A DNA stretch of 24,426 bases from Faecimorpha sp963627615 (lineage in GTDB: Bacteria > Bacillota > Clostridia > Lachnospirales > Bianqueaceae), in the NCBI GenBank assembly GCA_963627615.1, contig CAVGBV010000030.1, forward strand, positions 1 to 24,426, given 5' to 3'. This document shows, one piece after another, positions 7,180 to 16,292 of the stretch. A program made the position numbers and the translations under genes. The notes under the pieces are model-generated. The model was not told the DNA's origin. It did no database searches and saw only the letters and a program-made list of their open reading frames with translations. Each line of letters opens with the position of its first letter. The stretch's first letter is position 1.

Positions 7180-7893
7180 ATGAGCGCATACCGAATTGCA
7201 GTTTGCGATGATGACGATATAATACGAGAAAATTTATGTTCTCTTTGCAGTGATATTTTAACCGATGACAGTGTTGAATATAGGCTTGAACCTTTCCGTT
7301 CGGCCTGTGAGCTTGAAAAACGGCTGGATACCGAAAGCTGTCCTTTTGATTCGCTGATACTTGACATTCAGATGGAAGGTATGACGGGTATGGAGCTTGC
7401 CCGGTCTTTAAGAGAGAAAGGTAATCGGGTGTCCATTATTTTTGTGACAGCCTGTGAGGATTACCTCAGCGAAGGGTACGGCGTTCAGCCTATCCATTTT
7501 CTCTTAAAGCCCGTGCGCCGAGAGGCTTTGGCAAGCGCAATCCACACTGATCTCAAATTGAATTATATACCTAAAACGGTTGTGGTTCATATCGGGAATA
7601 AGCTGGTGCATTTATCGCTTTCGGATATTCGGTATATCGAGAGCTACAACCACAGCATCGTAATTCATCAAAGCAACGGTAACAGCACCTATTATTTTTC
7701 ACTTTCGGAATTTGAAAAGCAGCTTCCGATGGGACAATTTGCACGCTGTCACAACAGTTATCTTGTGAATTTGGATGAGGTACGGGAAATCGGGCGGACT
7801 GAGCTTTCCCTGCAAAGCGGCGAAACGCTCCCGATGGGGAGAACCTATTATAAAGCCTTTCAAAGTGCATTTGTGCGCTATATAAATCAATAG
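7180..7893 (+). CDS. LytTR-family response regulator
   Basis: The 237-residue protein is a cytosolic two-component regulator of the AgrA/ComE type. The receiver domain (about 4-120) has the acidic cluster DDDD (10-13), the phosphoacceptor Asp62 in LILDIQMEG, Thr90 and Lys110. A LytTR DNA-binding domain follows (about 132-235), with the characteristic RYIESYNHSIVIH and FARCHNSYLVNLDEV segments. The chosen ATG follows AGGTGAG at a good distance and starts the receiver strand directly; an earlier in-frame start at 7105 lies upstream of the -35 box. Its gene converges on a GHKL kinase across a shared terminator. Its likely targets are the CGTTTAC-type half-sites between the kinase and the giant surface protein; I infer this from position and family habit. 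Confidence 0.95.
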   Translation: MSAYRIAVCDDDDIIRENLCSLCSDILTDDSVEYRLEPFRSACELEKRLDTESCPFDSLILDIQMEGMTGMELARSLREKGNRVSIIFVTACEDYLSEGYGVQPIHFLLKPVRREALASAIHTDLKLNYIPKTVVVHIGNKLVHLSLSDIRYIESYNHSIVIHQSNGNSTYYFSLSEFEKQLPMGQFARCHNSYLVNLDEVREIGRTELSLQSGETLPMGRTYYKAFQSAFVRYINQ

Positions 7894-7900
7894 CTATTAA

Positions 7901-7950
7901 AACAAAAAGAAGGACTCCGTTTATTTTAAAGCGGTGTCCTTCTTTGTTTT
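7901..7950. terminator. Bidirectional terminator between response regulator and kinase
   Basis: AGAAGGAC at 7908-7915 and GTCCTTCT at 7936-7943 form a stem with further pairing inside (CCG with CGG). It is flanked by A-rich sequence on one side and T-rich on the other, so it can end both converging transcripts. Confidence 0.85.
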
Positions 7951-7953
7951 TGT

Positions 7954-9600
7954 TTATTTCTTCGGCAGCTTCAGCGCCGTTTGAACGGTAAAGGTTTGAT
8001 TCTCCGAAGTGAAAATATCCAGTATGCTGTGGTAACGCACGGCAACGGCGTTCATCAGCTTTAAGCCGAAGCCGTGGGTCTCTGCATCGTTCTTGGTCGT
8101 GATATAGTTGCCGTCCGCATCCTGCCTGCGCTTGCCGGCATACGAGTTTTCACACTTAACGGCAAGAAAACCGTTCTTTGTTTCAATCTGAAAGCGGACA
8201 AACCGTTTTCCGGCATCCGCCTCGGCGGCGGCTTCCAGTGCGTTGTCAAGCATATTCATAAGCAGCTCGCACAGGTCGCTTTCCGTAACGGTAAGCTGCG
8301 GCGGAACGGAAACAAGCGCCTCAAAGCGGATGTCCGACTGGGCGGCACGGTAAGCGGCGTCCTGCAGGATCGTATTGACCGTGAAATTTTCGGTAAACTG
8401 CGTTTGCGCCAAGTGATCGTTTTGCTGCTTTATATCTCCGATCAGTTGCCCCAGCGCATCCATATCGCCCTTCTGATACAGTGCGTCAAGAGCGATTATT
8501 TTATGTTTCATTTCATGGCGGATGGCGGCGCTGTCGGTCACTTTGCTTTCCATTGCACGATAGCTGTTCATAATCAGCTCGTTGCGCAGGCGGAGCGTTT
8601 TGGTTTCCATCTGCTGTGCGATAATCGAGCGCATTACAGCATAGGCGGAAATAACGGCGCACACCGCAACCATCCAAACGGTGACCCAATACAAAAGCCC
8701 CGAATAATCCGCAAGCTCCGTAACATCCGCAAACAGCCTGCCGATATATTTGGAAAGGTAGCTTTTTCTGAAAAAGGATACCGTGTATGCAATCCCCAAT
8801 GCGGCGGCGCTGGCAATAGCGGAGATTCCGAAGTATTTCCAAAATTTACGCTGCCGGTTCATAACAAGATAAACGACCAAAAGCACGAGCAGCAAAATAC
8901 CGATCTCCTGTCGGTTCAGAAAATCGACCAAACCGTCACTGAGAAAATGGTGTCCCATTCCTTTGGTGATCCATTGCATCGTAAGCCCAACGGAGGCAAG
9001 GAAAAGCGGTATCAGACTCCAATCTGCCTTTTTGCGTGTCACGCTCAAAAGGAACAGACCGGCAATCATCAGTGATATAAAAGCGGTAGCACCGGCAGGA
9101 ATACCGTAGTAGTTTGCATAAGCGTAGCTTTCGATTTCTTGCGCATCCACCGGCACAAAGCGCGGCAGCGGCGGAAAAATTAAGCTCGCTGTGTCGGTCA
9201 CCGTGCCGGTAACCGTAAGGCGGCACTCAGTGCCCTGCGGCAGAGGGATAATCGCCTGCGTCTGTCCCACGGCATTCTCCGGCACCGTGGTCTCCGATTG
9301 CCATACTTCTTTTCCGTCTATGCTGACGGTCATATTCAGCCCTGCCGTTTCAAATACCAAATTGCCGTATTCGCTGCTTGCCGGGATGACTGTTTCAAGC
9401 CGAAAGCGGTCTCCTACTTCGGGCGACACGGTATAATCCAACTCCGTTTCCGCGCCGTCCGCTCCTACCGTATAGGCGGTTTGCCACTCAAGGTATTGTA
9501 TGGATGTATTGAGATTCGTAAAATTCTGCAAAAAGCACACTATGCCGATGCAAAGCGCAAAGAACAACGCTAAACATATCCATCGTAAATATTTTTTCAT
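7954..9600 (-). CDS. GHKL-type membrane sensor histidine kinase
   Basis: The 548-residue protein has an N-terminal membrane helix (about 6-25), then an extracellular region of roughly 140 residues with a beta-sandwich look (VGDRFRLETVIP, NMTVSIDGKEVW). Six or so membrane helices follow (about 168-325). The cytosolic part has the phosphoacceptor His362 in AIRHEMKHK, an N-box LLMNMLDNALEAA (447-459) and a G-box HGFGLKL (509-515), as in kinases that partner LytTR regulators. The outer domain plus multi-helix module resembles 7TMR-DISM sensors, which bind extracellular ligands; the ligand is unknown. I prefer ATG 9600 (MKKY then a helix), with GGGGAGG 12 bases upstream, over ATG 9636, which has no good ribosome site. 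It pairs by position with the convergent LytTR regulator. Confidence 0.93.
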   Translation of the reverse strand: MKKYLRWICLALFFALCIGIVCFLQNFTNLNTSIQYLEWQTAYTVGADGAETELDYTVSPEVGDRFRLETVIPASSEYGNLVFETAGLNMTVSIDGKEVWQSETTVPENAVGQTQAIIPLPQGTECRLTVTGTVTDTASLIFPPLPRFVPVDAQEIESYAYANYYGIPAGATAFISLMIAGLFLLSVTRKKADWSLIPLFLASVGLTMQWITKGMGHHFLSDGLVDFLNRQEIGILLLVLLVVYLVMNRQRKFWKYFGISAIASAAALGIAYTVSFFRKSYLSKYIGRLFADVTELADYSGLLYWVTVWMVAVCAVISAYAVMRSIIAQQMETKTLRLRNELIMNSYRAMESKVTDSAAIRHEMKHKIIALDALYQKGDMDALGQLIGDIKQQNDHLAQTQFTENFTVNTILQDAAYRAAQSDIRFEALVSVPPQLTVTESDLCELLMNMLDNALEAAAEADAGKRFVRFQIETKNGFLAVKCENSYAGKRRQDADGNYITTKNDAETHGFGLKLMNAVAVRYHSILDIFTSENQTFTVQTALKLPKK

Positions 9601-9664
9601 TCCGACGAGGCACCTCCCCGTTTCATTTTTCTGCATTTTATATGGAGAAAATTATCCGTATACT

Positions 9665-9693
9665 ATTGTACTTGAAAATCCGCATTTTTACAA
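9665..9693 (-). promoter_or_regulatory. Promoter of the sensor kinase gene
   Basis: On the minus strand TTGTAA, a 17-base spacer and TACAAT lie about 65 bases before the start codon. The -35 box ends 21 bases from the GTAAACG cluster, so a protein bound there could affect both divergent promoters. Confidence 0.7.
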
Positions 9694-9714
9694 GGGGTAT
9701 TTCGCCCGAGCGAC

Positions 9715-9751
9715 CGTTTACAGCGTAAACGACCGAAATACAGCGTAAACG
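9715..9751. promoter_or_regulatory. CGTTTAC/GTAAACG half-site cluster (candidate LytTR binding region)
   Basis: CGTTTAC at 9715-9721 and GTAAACG at 9725-9731 form a perfect 7-3-7 inverted repeat. A second GTAAACG lies at 9745-9751, exactly 20 bases after the first, within the longer direct repeat TACAGCGTAAACGAC. Two direct repeats about two helical turns apart next to a promoter with a poor -35 box are typical of AgrA/ComE-type activators. ACCGTTTAC on the plus strand is also close to the published LytTR half-site pattern. Binding is inferred. Confidence 0.65.
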
Positions 9752-9755
9752 ACAC

Positions 9756-9784
9756 AACCGAAACAGCCCCTGTTATGATAGAAT
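9756..9784 (+). promoter_or_regulatory. Weak core promoter of the surface protein gene
   Basis: TATGAT (9774-9779) and TAGAAT (9779-9784) are candidate -10 boxes. Neither has a recognisable -35 box at 17 bases. If either is used, the proximal GTAAACG half-site lies near -40, a class II activator position. Confidence 0.45.
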
Positions 9785-9892
9785 AGATAATAGTATAAGT
9801 ATCGTGAAATATCATGCCACGCTTGCTTATCCGCTTTCAGATTCTGCTGCCGTAGCGGGCAGCAAAACCAATTATCAAAGGAGACCTGAGCT

Positions 9893-12800
9893 ATGAACAA
9901 AAAATTCATCATCCGACGGGCGGTGTGCGCAGCGCTGGCGCTTGTGATGATCGTTGCCTGTCTGCCGCTTTCGGCGTTTGCCGCAAGCAGCGACAGTCCG
10001 ACATTTTCATCAGACGCAGCTAATTCGCTGATGAAAAACACCGTGCCGTCAGGTTATGACAAAACAACCAATCCGTACGGCTACGGCGTTGACAAGCCTT
10101 TTGCCATGGTAGAGCAAAGCGAGCTTATGTATCTTGAAACCTACACCAACCATACGGCAGGTAAAATTGCGGATGTAGGTACGACAAGCGATCTGCAAAG
10201 CTTTGTATCCAAAAACAATACTGCTTCGAACGGGTCTTTAACCTCTATGGATGTCAGTGCCTTAAATAATTTTGCATTGGTGCAATCCACGGCGTTTGAC
10301 CCAACAGGTTCAGGCAGACGCGACTATGTTGCTTATGTGGGATTAAACCGAAGTGATAAAAATGTGTATGTTTTTGTGTATAATGCGGTAAGCGGCAATC
10401 TGTGCAGTTCAGAAGCTATCGGAGAGATGACATGGGCATTTGACAGCGACGGAGATGTTGTAATCCACGGCTATGATTCCAATCGTTACATAAACATTGT
10501 TGCCGGAGATTTTGACAACGACGGTAAGGACACCCTTATAGTTTATGTTGCCAACAGTAAGAAAACCACATCAACAAGACTTCACGGTCTTGACTATGAA
10601 TCAGAAAAATATGAAGTCGGTTGTTATTTGAAGGAGTATGATTTTGCCGATAACAAACTGACCATGCTTAACCGGCTTGAGAATGATGCAGGTTATTACA
10701 AAATGGGATATGATTTGCTGCATGATGACTATATCAAGAATTACCAATACGGTACAAAGACATCGTCTTCGCATGCAGACACGTTAAACGGCTCAACAAG
10801 TGCTGCAAAAGACAATCAAAGCGGTAAGCTTACGGTTGATATGGTCGTCGGCGACTTTAACGGCGACAGAATAGACGACTTGGCGGTTATGTCATACTTT
10901 GCAGACGGTGGATATTTGGTTCTGAACAATCCTGCACCGCAAATCAAAATACAATACGGTAAGACAGGCAGAAGCGATGAAGCCTCATTTGTGGACAGCA
11001 AAGGTGATGAACAATATACAATAAAAAATGTAACCGAGGGCAGCAGTGACAGTGACTGGAACACTTGGTTAACAATTGATGACGGCGGGCTTGCCTGTGG
11101 CGATATAAACAACGACGGTTACGACGACCTCTTTATTGCCGGAACAAAAGTAGAAACGCTTGTGCCTAAAGATGAAAGTTTCTTTTCTTTAGGACTTAAC
11201 TGCGATGGAGGCACATTTGCATACTGTGTGCTTATGAATAACCGAAACACAGAATTTTTGCAGTCGGATGTAAAAACCATGTCCGCCAACGGTTGGACCT
11301 ATGGTTGTTCTCCGAATGCGGTTGAAGCAGTTGCCTTTAACGGAGAAAACGCCGCTGATTTCATCTTTATAAACGGTTCTTTGTATACATACAACACTGC
11401 AAACGGCGAATTTAACACAGTTTCTTCACAAGGCTATACAACCAGCGGATTTCAGTTTAACGATGCTCTCGGCGGACACGAAGAATTTATGCGCTCCGTT
11501 GTGGTTGGCAATTTTGACGGCAATACTGCCGGCAGAGAGCAAATCGTGTTTGTTGCATCCTGCCGTGATAAGGACAGCGTATATTCTTTCAAAAAGGGTA
11601 TGATTGCCGGCGTGTACAGTGATTCGGGAGATGATTACAGCACTGCCACCGGCTTCAAAACAACAATGTCCTCCGATTGGGGCCCGAATAATGCGAACGG
11701 TGGCTATAACGGTACAGGCGCACAGGTTGTGCTCACATCTTGTGACCGTGACCAAGACGGCGTTATTGCCCGCTACAAAGGTGTAAGCTACGCCTACAGT
11801 GACCCGGAAGTTAAGGCAGTTATGCAGGCGGCACCTTACTTTGCGGCATTGGGCGATTCGGCAAACAACGAAACCGATTATACCATTACCGAAAGCTATG
11901 AACTTGAACAATCCTCTTCAAAAAATGTTTCCTACAGCGTGGGTATGTCCTACAGCTACGGCGGACTGCTTTCGCCTTTTGAAGTAAATGTTTCGTCGGG
12001 TTATTCCCTTGAATGGAGCAAAACTTATTCAGAAGCGCTTGAAACAGAATACGCCATGACCGTTAAGGCACAAGCGTATAACACGGCACTGGTTGCAAGA
12101 ACGCCGGTATTTATCTACTGCTACGAGGTTCTGGATGAAAACGGCGAGTGGTCGGACGGCACGGCAATGACTCTGTCTATTCCGCAGCAGCCGGTATATC
12201 AGCAAATGAGCATTGACGACTATAACAGCTTTGCCGACGAATATAACAACTACATGGAAGAAAAGGGCAACCGTGCCATTACCAAGGAGTCAGATAAGAC
12301 ATCAAAGACCGAATCCTGCTATTACCGCCTTGAAAAAATCGACAAGGTGGAAAACTGGCTCGACGGCAACGAGGGCAATCCTTATATGTACAACCAGTTA
12401 GGCTGGAGTGCATACGATTCGCTCGGTGCAGAGCAACTCAGCCAGAATACAATTCGCCTTGGTTATGCCGGTGGATTAAATGAAGTTTCCTATTCCAAGA
12501 GTAATATTAAATCGGTTTCCGAAGATATTTCTCACGGATTTTACTTCAACTTTTCCATCAGTTTCGGAGTGGCGGGAGACGGTATTCTGTTCTCGCACGA
12601 TGTAGGCTTTGAAACCAGTTTGAGTTACAGTAACGGCTCGGGTGTTTCAACTACGAAAACTTCATCACAGGGGTGTATAGGTGCAGTTAACGATATTGAC
12701 GGCCCGGCACTCGCCGAGGAAGGAATCCCGGCAAGCATTTACACACAGTATGCCTTTGACTGGACGCTGGGACAGTGGTTCCGTCATCTATACGGCGAAG

Positions 12801-15800
12801 AAGGTAATAAGACCGTCTTTATCGGCTACAGCCTTTCAAACATCAACACTCCTGCCCCGGCAGTAGATGACCTTGAGGCAGAGTTAATCGCAGATGATGC
12901 GGTGCGTCTTAGCTGGTCGCAACCTGACAAAACACCGGGTTGGCCTGATGTAGACGGATATTATGTATATAAAGCGGAAGACGGCGAATACACGAAAATT
13001 TCCGATTTGCTTTCTGCCGATATTACCTCATATGATATTGAAAATCTAAAAACAAATACCGATTTTAGTTTTGTAATCACCTCTGTTTGCAAAGTTGACG
13101 GCAAAGAAAAAGAAAGCGCATGGTCGAATCTTGCCGAGGTTACCACGGCAAAGAGAGATTACAAAGTGAACTACTCGATTGATAACGCAAAGGCCGCTGA
13201 TATTAAAGTGCGGCATCTCGGTAATGTTGAGATAAAATCGGGCGATGAAATCAGCGAGAGCGAGGTAATTAAGGTAAAGGTTGCTCCTAAGAGCGGACAG
13301 TACGAACTTGTATCCCTGACCCTTGACAACGGCGGAGAGACAATGGTATTTACGCCTGAAGACGACGGAACAATCGAATGTGCTTTTACTTTGAACGGTG
13401 AAGCGAATATGGGCGTTACAACCAAACGAGCCATAAGTTCCGCACAGATTACATTTACCGATACATATACAGCGGACGGTGCGGTGATCGGTACTGTCAG
13501 TGCGGCGGTGGGCGATGTTCCTCTGAATGCCCCCGGCGGCACGGTTACCGATAATGTGACCTTTACCGCCGTACCCGGCAAGGGCTACGGGCTGAAATCG
13601 TGGAAAATCACCGACGCAAGTGGCAACACCGAAACTATAGACGCAGCAGGCTCTAACAGCTATACGCTGGGGCTTGCTTCCGAAAAATACACAGTCGAGG
13701 CAGAATTCGTAAGTCTTTCTGAAATCGGCAGGCTTGTAAAGGTCAACATCCCGGCAGAGGGTGGCACGGTGGAAATCACCGACGCAAACGGCGACAGCAT
13801 TACTCTGAACGAGAATAACAGCGTGTATGTTCCTGTAAATTCCAAGCTGACCTTCACCGCCAAGACGGACGCAGGCTGCAAGTTCCGCACATGGACGGAT
13901 GACGCCGAGGGACAAAGCGGTGAAAGCTTCACCATGACCATTACAAAGGACACCGAGATTGGTGTGGAATTCGATGTTCCCGTGCGTGTAGGCTTGACCT
14001 ATTCAGCCGCAAGCGGCGAACAGACCGGTGCCGTGGCAACCAAGCAGGGCTATCAGTCAGGCGCAGGCATTCCCGTCGGCACGAAAATTACTCTCACTGC
14101 ACAGGCGGCGGAAAATTACCGTGTGCAGAAGCTCGTTATTACCCGTGGCGGCAAGGTTGACACCGTAACGACCGACGACAAGCTGTACGGCCAGTACGAC
14201 TATGAACTCGTGGTGGACGCCGAAACCGATATTCAGGTGTATTTCACCGAAATCGAGCAATACACGGTTACGGTGGATAACCCGAAGCACGCAGATATGA
14301 CAATCAAAAACGGTGACAAAGATTTCGTAAGCGGCAAAACCGTTCGCTACGGCGATGAAATCATCGTAACGGTCAAGCCGAAGGAAAACTATCGCCTTGC
14401 AGATTCAGATTCGTGGATCGACAACGACGACGGCAGCTATACCTATAAAACCGGCGCAATCAAGGCGGATACCAACATCTCGGTGAAAATCGAGGAGATA
14501 CCGGAATATACAGTCACATTCCCCATGACTTTGGACGGCTGTATCCTTTCGGTAAAGAACGGCAGTGAAAAAATCGCCAGCGGCGACAAGGTGCGCGAGG
14601 GAACGGTGCTTACCGCAACCGTAACTCTTGACCCGACCTATATCCTCAAGGGCTGGTACATCGGCGGCGAGCTGCTCTCCGAAATCAATAAGACCGAAGT
14701 CACCTTCACAGTGGACGGCGATATGCTCATTACCGTTATTGTAGCCGATGTCAAGGGAGACAAAGGCGACCAAGGCGACAAGGGTGATAAGGGCGACACC
14801 GGCGTAGGTGTAAAATCCGTTGTCATCAATGAAAACGGCAATCTTATTATTACTCTCACCGATGACACCGTGATTGACCTCGGCAAGGTTACCGGAGATA
14901 AAGGTAGCCAAGGCGATAAGGGCGACCAAGGCGAAACCGGTGCTACCGGCGTAGGCGTGAAATCGGTGACAATCGACGAGAACGGCGACCTCATTATTAC
15001 GCTGACCGACGACACCGTGCATAACGCAGGCAAGGTTACCGGAGATAAAGGTAACCAGGGCGATAAAGGTGATAAAGGCGATACCGGTGCTACGGGTGTC
15101 GGCGTTAAATCAGTGACAATCGACGAGAACGGAAATCTGATTATTACGCTGACTGACGACACTGTGTATAATGCAGGCAAGGTCACCGGAAACAACGGCG
15201 ACAAGGGTGAAACCGGTGCTACCGGTGTAGGCGTGAAGTCGGTAGCAATCGACGAGAACGGCAACCTTGTTATTACACTGACCGATGATACTGTACACAA
15301 CCTCGGTAAAGTCACGGGAGCCAAGGGCGATAAAGGCGAACAGGGCGATAAAGGTGATAAGGGCGACAAGGGCGATGCCGGAAACAACGGTGCTGCCGGA
15401 GTCGGCGTCAAGGACGCGGTTGTAGATGAAAACGGCAACCTCATCATTACTCTGACCGACGGCACTGTGTACAATCTCGGAAATGTCACCGGAGCTAAGG
15501 GCGACAAGGGTGACGCAGGCAAGGACGGTCAAGACGGTCAAAACGGTCAAGACGGATCAAATGGTTCAAACGGCTTGAATGGAACCGGAATCCAATCAGC
15601 GCATATTGACGCAGACGGCAATCTTATCATCACCTTTACCGACGGAGTTGTTACCAACCTCGGCAAGATCGTCGGCACAGACGGAAAAGACGGTAAGGAC
15701 GGTGCTGACGGTAAAGACGGCATCGGAATTAAGGGCTGCCGTATTGACGATGACGGCAACCTGATTCTTACGCTGACCGATAATACAACGCTTGACGCAG

Positions 15801-15940
15801 GCAATATTTCTGCAATCAGCGACAGAGTCAGCGTTTCCAAGCCCCTTGCTACCGCAGCAGTATCCGTTTCGGGTACATCCCTGCTTTGGAACATCGTAAC
15901 TCTTGTTGTTGCTATCGTCAGAAAAAGAAAGGTAATCTGA
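9893..15940 (+). CDS. Giant secreted surface protein: FG-GAP-like, FnIII, InlB-like and collagen-like repeats
   Basis: The 2015-residue protein starts after AAAGGAG. A signal peptide ends at AFA-A (about 29-30). Residues 200-640 hold calcium-type loops such as DFDNDGKD, DFNGDRIDD and DINNDGYDD, as in FG-GAP/VCBS propeller repeats. Residues 660-975 are rich in Ser/Thr, Tyr and Gly with alternating polarity (KNVSYSVGMSYSYGG, FETSLSYSNGSG) and fit no family I can name. An FnIII-like domain follows (about 985-1085), then several InlB/Flg_new-type beta repeats (1090-1615) and seven collagen-like plus beta-hairpin units (1622-1973). The end is a hydrophobic helix (SLLWNIVTLVVAIV) and RKRKVI. No LPXTG sortase motif is present, so it is probably membrane-anchored. 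It is probably an adhesin controlled by the adjacent two-component system. Confidence 0.9.
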   Translation: MNKKFIIRRAVCAALALVMIVACLPLSAFAASSDSPTFSSDAANSLMKNTVPSGYDKTTNPYGYGVDKPFAMVEQSELMYLETYTNHTAGKIADVGTTSDLQSFVSKNNTASNGSLTSMDVSALNNFALVQSTAFDPTGSGRRDYVAYVGLNRSDKNVYVFVYNAVSGNLCSSEAIGEMTWAFDSDGDVVIHGYDSNRYINIVAGDFDNDGKDTLIVYVANSKKTTSTRLHGLDYESEKYEVGCYLKEYDFADNKLTMLNRLENDAGYYKMGYDLLHDDYIKNYQYGTKTSSSHADTLNGSTSAAKDNQSGKLTVDMVVGDFNGDRIDDLAVMSYFADGGYLVLNNPAPQIKIQYGKTGRSDEASFVDSKGDEQYTIKNVTEGSSDSDWNTWLTIDDGGLACGDINNDGYDDLFIAGTKVETLVPKDESFFSLGLNCDGGTFAYCVLMNNRNTEFLQSDVKTMSANGWTYGCSPNAVEAVAFNGENAADFIFINGSLYTYNTANGEFNTVSSQGYTTSGFQFNDALGGHEEFMRSVVVGNFDGNTAGREQIVFVASCRDKDSVYSFKKGMIAGVYSDSGDDYSTATGFKTTMSSDWGPNNANGGYNGTGAQVVLTSCDRDQDGVIARYKGVSYAYSDPEVKAVMQAAPYFAALGDSANNETDYTITESYELEQSSSKNVSYSVGMSYSYGGLLSPFEVNVSSGYSLEWSKTYSEALETEYAMTVKAQAYNTALVARTPVFIYCYEVLDENGEWSDGTAMTLSIPQQPVYQQMSIDDYNSFADEYNNYMEEKGNRAITKESDKTSKTESCYYRLEKIDKVENWLDGNEGNPYMYNQLGWSAYDSLGAEQLSQNTIRLGYAGGLNEVSYSKSNIKSVSEDISHGFYFNFSISFGVAGDGILFSHDVGFETSLSYSNGSGVSTTKTSSQGCIGAVNDIDGPALAEEGIPASIYTQYAFDWTLGQWFRHLYGEEGNKTVFIGYSLSNINTPAPAVDDLEAELIADDAVRLSWSQPDKTPGWPDVDGYYVYKAEDGEYTKISDLLSADITSYDIENLKTNTDFSFVITSVCKVDGKEKESAWSNLAEVTTAKRDYKVNYSIDNAKAADIKVRHLGNVEIKSGDEISESEVIKVKVAPKSGQYELVSLTLDNGGETMVFTPEDDGTIECAFTLNGEANMGVTTKRAISSAQITFTDTYTADGAVIGTVSAAVGDVPLNAPGGTVTDNVTFTAVPGKGYGLKSWKITDASGNTETIDAAGSNSYTLGLASEKYTVEAEFVSLSEIGRLVKVNIPAEGGTVEITDANGDSITLNENNSVYVPVNSKLTFTAKTDAGCKFRTWTDDAEGQSGESFTMTITKDTEIGVEFDVPVRVGLTYSAASGEQTGAVATKQGYQSGAGIPVGTKITLTAQAAENYRVQKLVITRGGKVDTVTTDDKLYGQYDYELVVDAETDIQVYFTEIEQYTVTVDNPKHADMTIKNGDKDFVSGKTVRYGDEIIVTVKPKENYRLADSDSWIDNDDGSYTYKTGAIKADTNISVKIEEIPEYTVTFPMTLDGCILSVKNGSEKIASGDKVREGTVLTATVTLDPTYILKGWYIGGELLSEINKTEVTFTVDGDMLITVIVADVKGDKGDQGDKGDKGDTGVGVKSVVINENGNLIITLTDDTVIDLGKVTGDKGSQGDKGDQGETGATGVGVKSVTIDENGDLIITLTDDTVHNAGKVTGDKGNQGDKGDKGDTGATGVGVKSVTIDENGNLIITLTDDTVYNAGKVTGNNGDKGETGATGVGVKSVAIDENGNLVITLTDDTVHNLGKVTGAKGDKGEQGDKGDKGDKGDAGNNGAAGVGVKDAVVDENGNLIITLTDGTVYNLGNVTGAKGDKGDAGKDGQDGQNGQDGSNGSNGLNGTGIQSAHIDADGNLIITFTDGVVTNLGKIVGTDGKDGKDGADGKDGIGIKGCRIDDDGNLILTLTDNTTLDAGNISAISDRVSVSKPLATAAVSVSGTSLLWNIVTLVVAIVRKRKVI
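14756..15811 (+). repeat. Seven tandem units of collagen-like GXY plus a 30-residue beta-hairpin
   Basis: Each unit has a run of Gly-X-Y triplets (mostly GDKGDKGDQ, later GKDGQDGQN) of four to twelve triplets. A conserved segment of the form GVGVKSVTIDENGN then LIITLTDDTVYNLGKVT follows. The DNA is also repetitive, so the array can expand or contract by recombination and is prone to assembly error. The seventh unit is the most diverged. Confidence 0.9.
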
Positions 15941-16028
15941 TCGTATCAAAGCTTCTGACAAAGCAACACAGCTTGTACGATAGACAAAGCATCGGATTCA
16001 ACCGAATAGGACAGTAAAAACAACACCG

Positions 16029-16066
16029 TAGGACGCAGCGAAGGACAAATCGTTGCGTCCTATTTT
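16029..16066 (+). terminator. Terminator of the surface protein gene
   Basis: TAGGACGCA (16029-16037) pairs with TGCGTCCTA (16054-16062), followed by TTTT. It stands about 90 bases after the stop codon. Confidence 0.85.
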
Positions 16067-16292
16067 GTGCCCCGACCGATTAGTGACTGAGTTAAGGTGA
16101 CTTTCCAAAGACGAAAACAGACGGATGAACCGATTGTTTTTCTCTTTATTGACCGATATAGTGAGGTAATTATGAAAACAAGGAGATGTCCCTAACAACC
16201 ATGTACATAAGCGAAACACAACGCCCAAAGCCGTCTTAACAAAACGGCTATTTTATGCACGCCATCATGCGGCTGTACTATGCCCAAAAGCA
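16067..16292. other. Gene-free stretch before the recombinase remnant
   Basis: I see no gene. A short hairpin with a T-tract, AGCCGT (16229-16234) with ACGGCT (16244-16249) then ATTTTAT, may be the terminator of a lost gene. The frame used by the recombinase is open from about 16170, but the sequence before 16293 does not resemble a recombinase. Confidence 0.5.

Noticed and set aside
14756..15811. Regular repeats resembling a CRISPR array
   Set aside because: The repeats are in-frame coding units with variable length and Gly-X-Y pattern, without constant repeat/spacer sizes.
13046..15894. Long open frames on the minus strand under the surface-protein gene
   Set aside because: They mirror the codon pattern and repeats of the plus-strand gene, have no ribosome sites and give Pro/Ser-Leu low-complexity translations; they are shadows.
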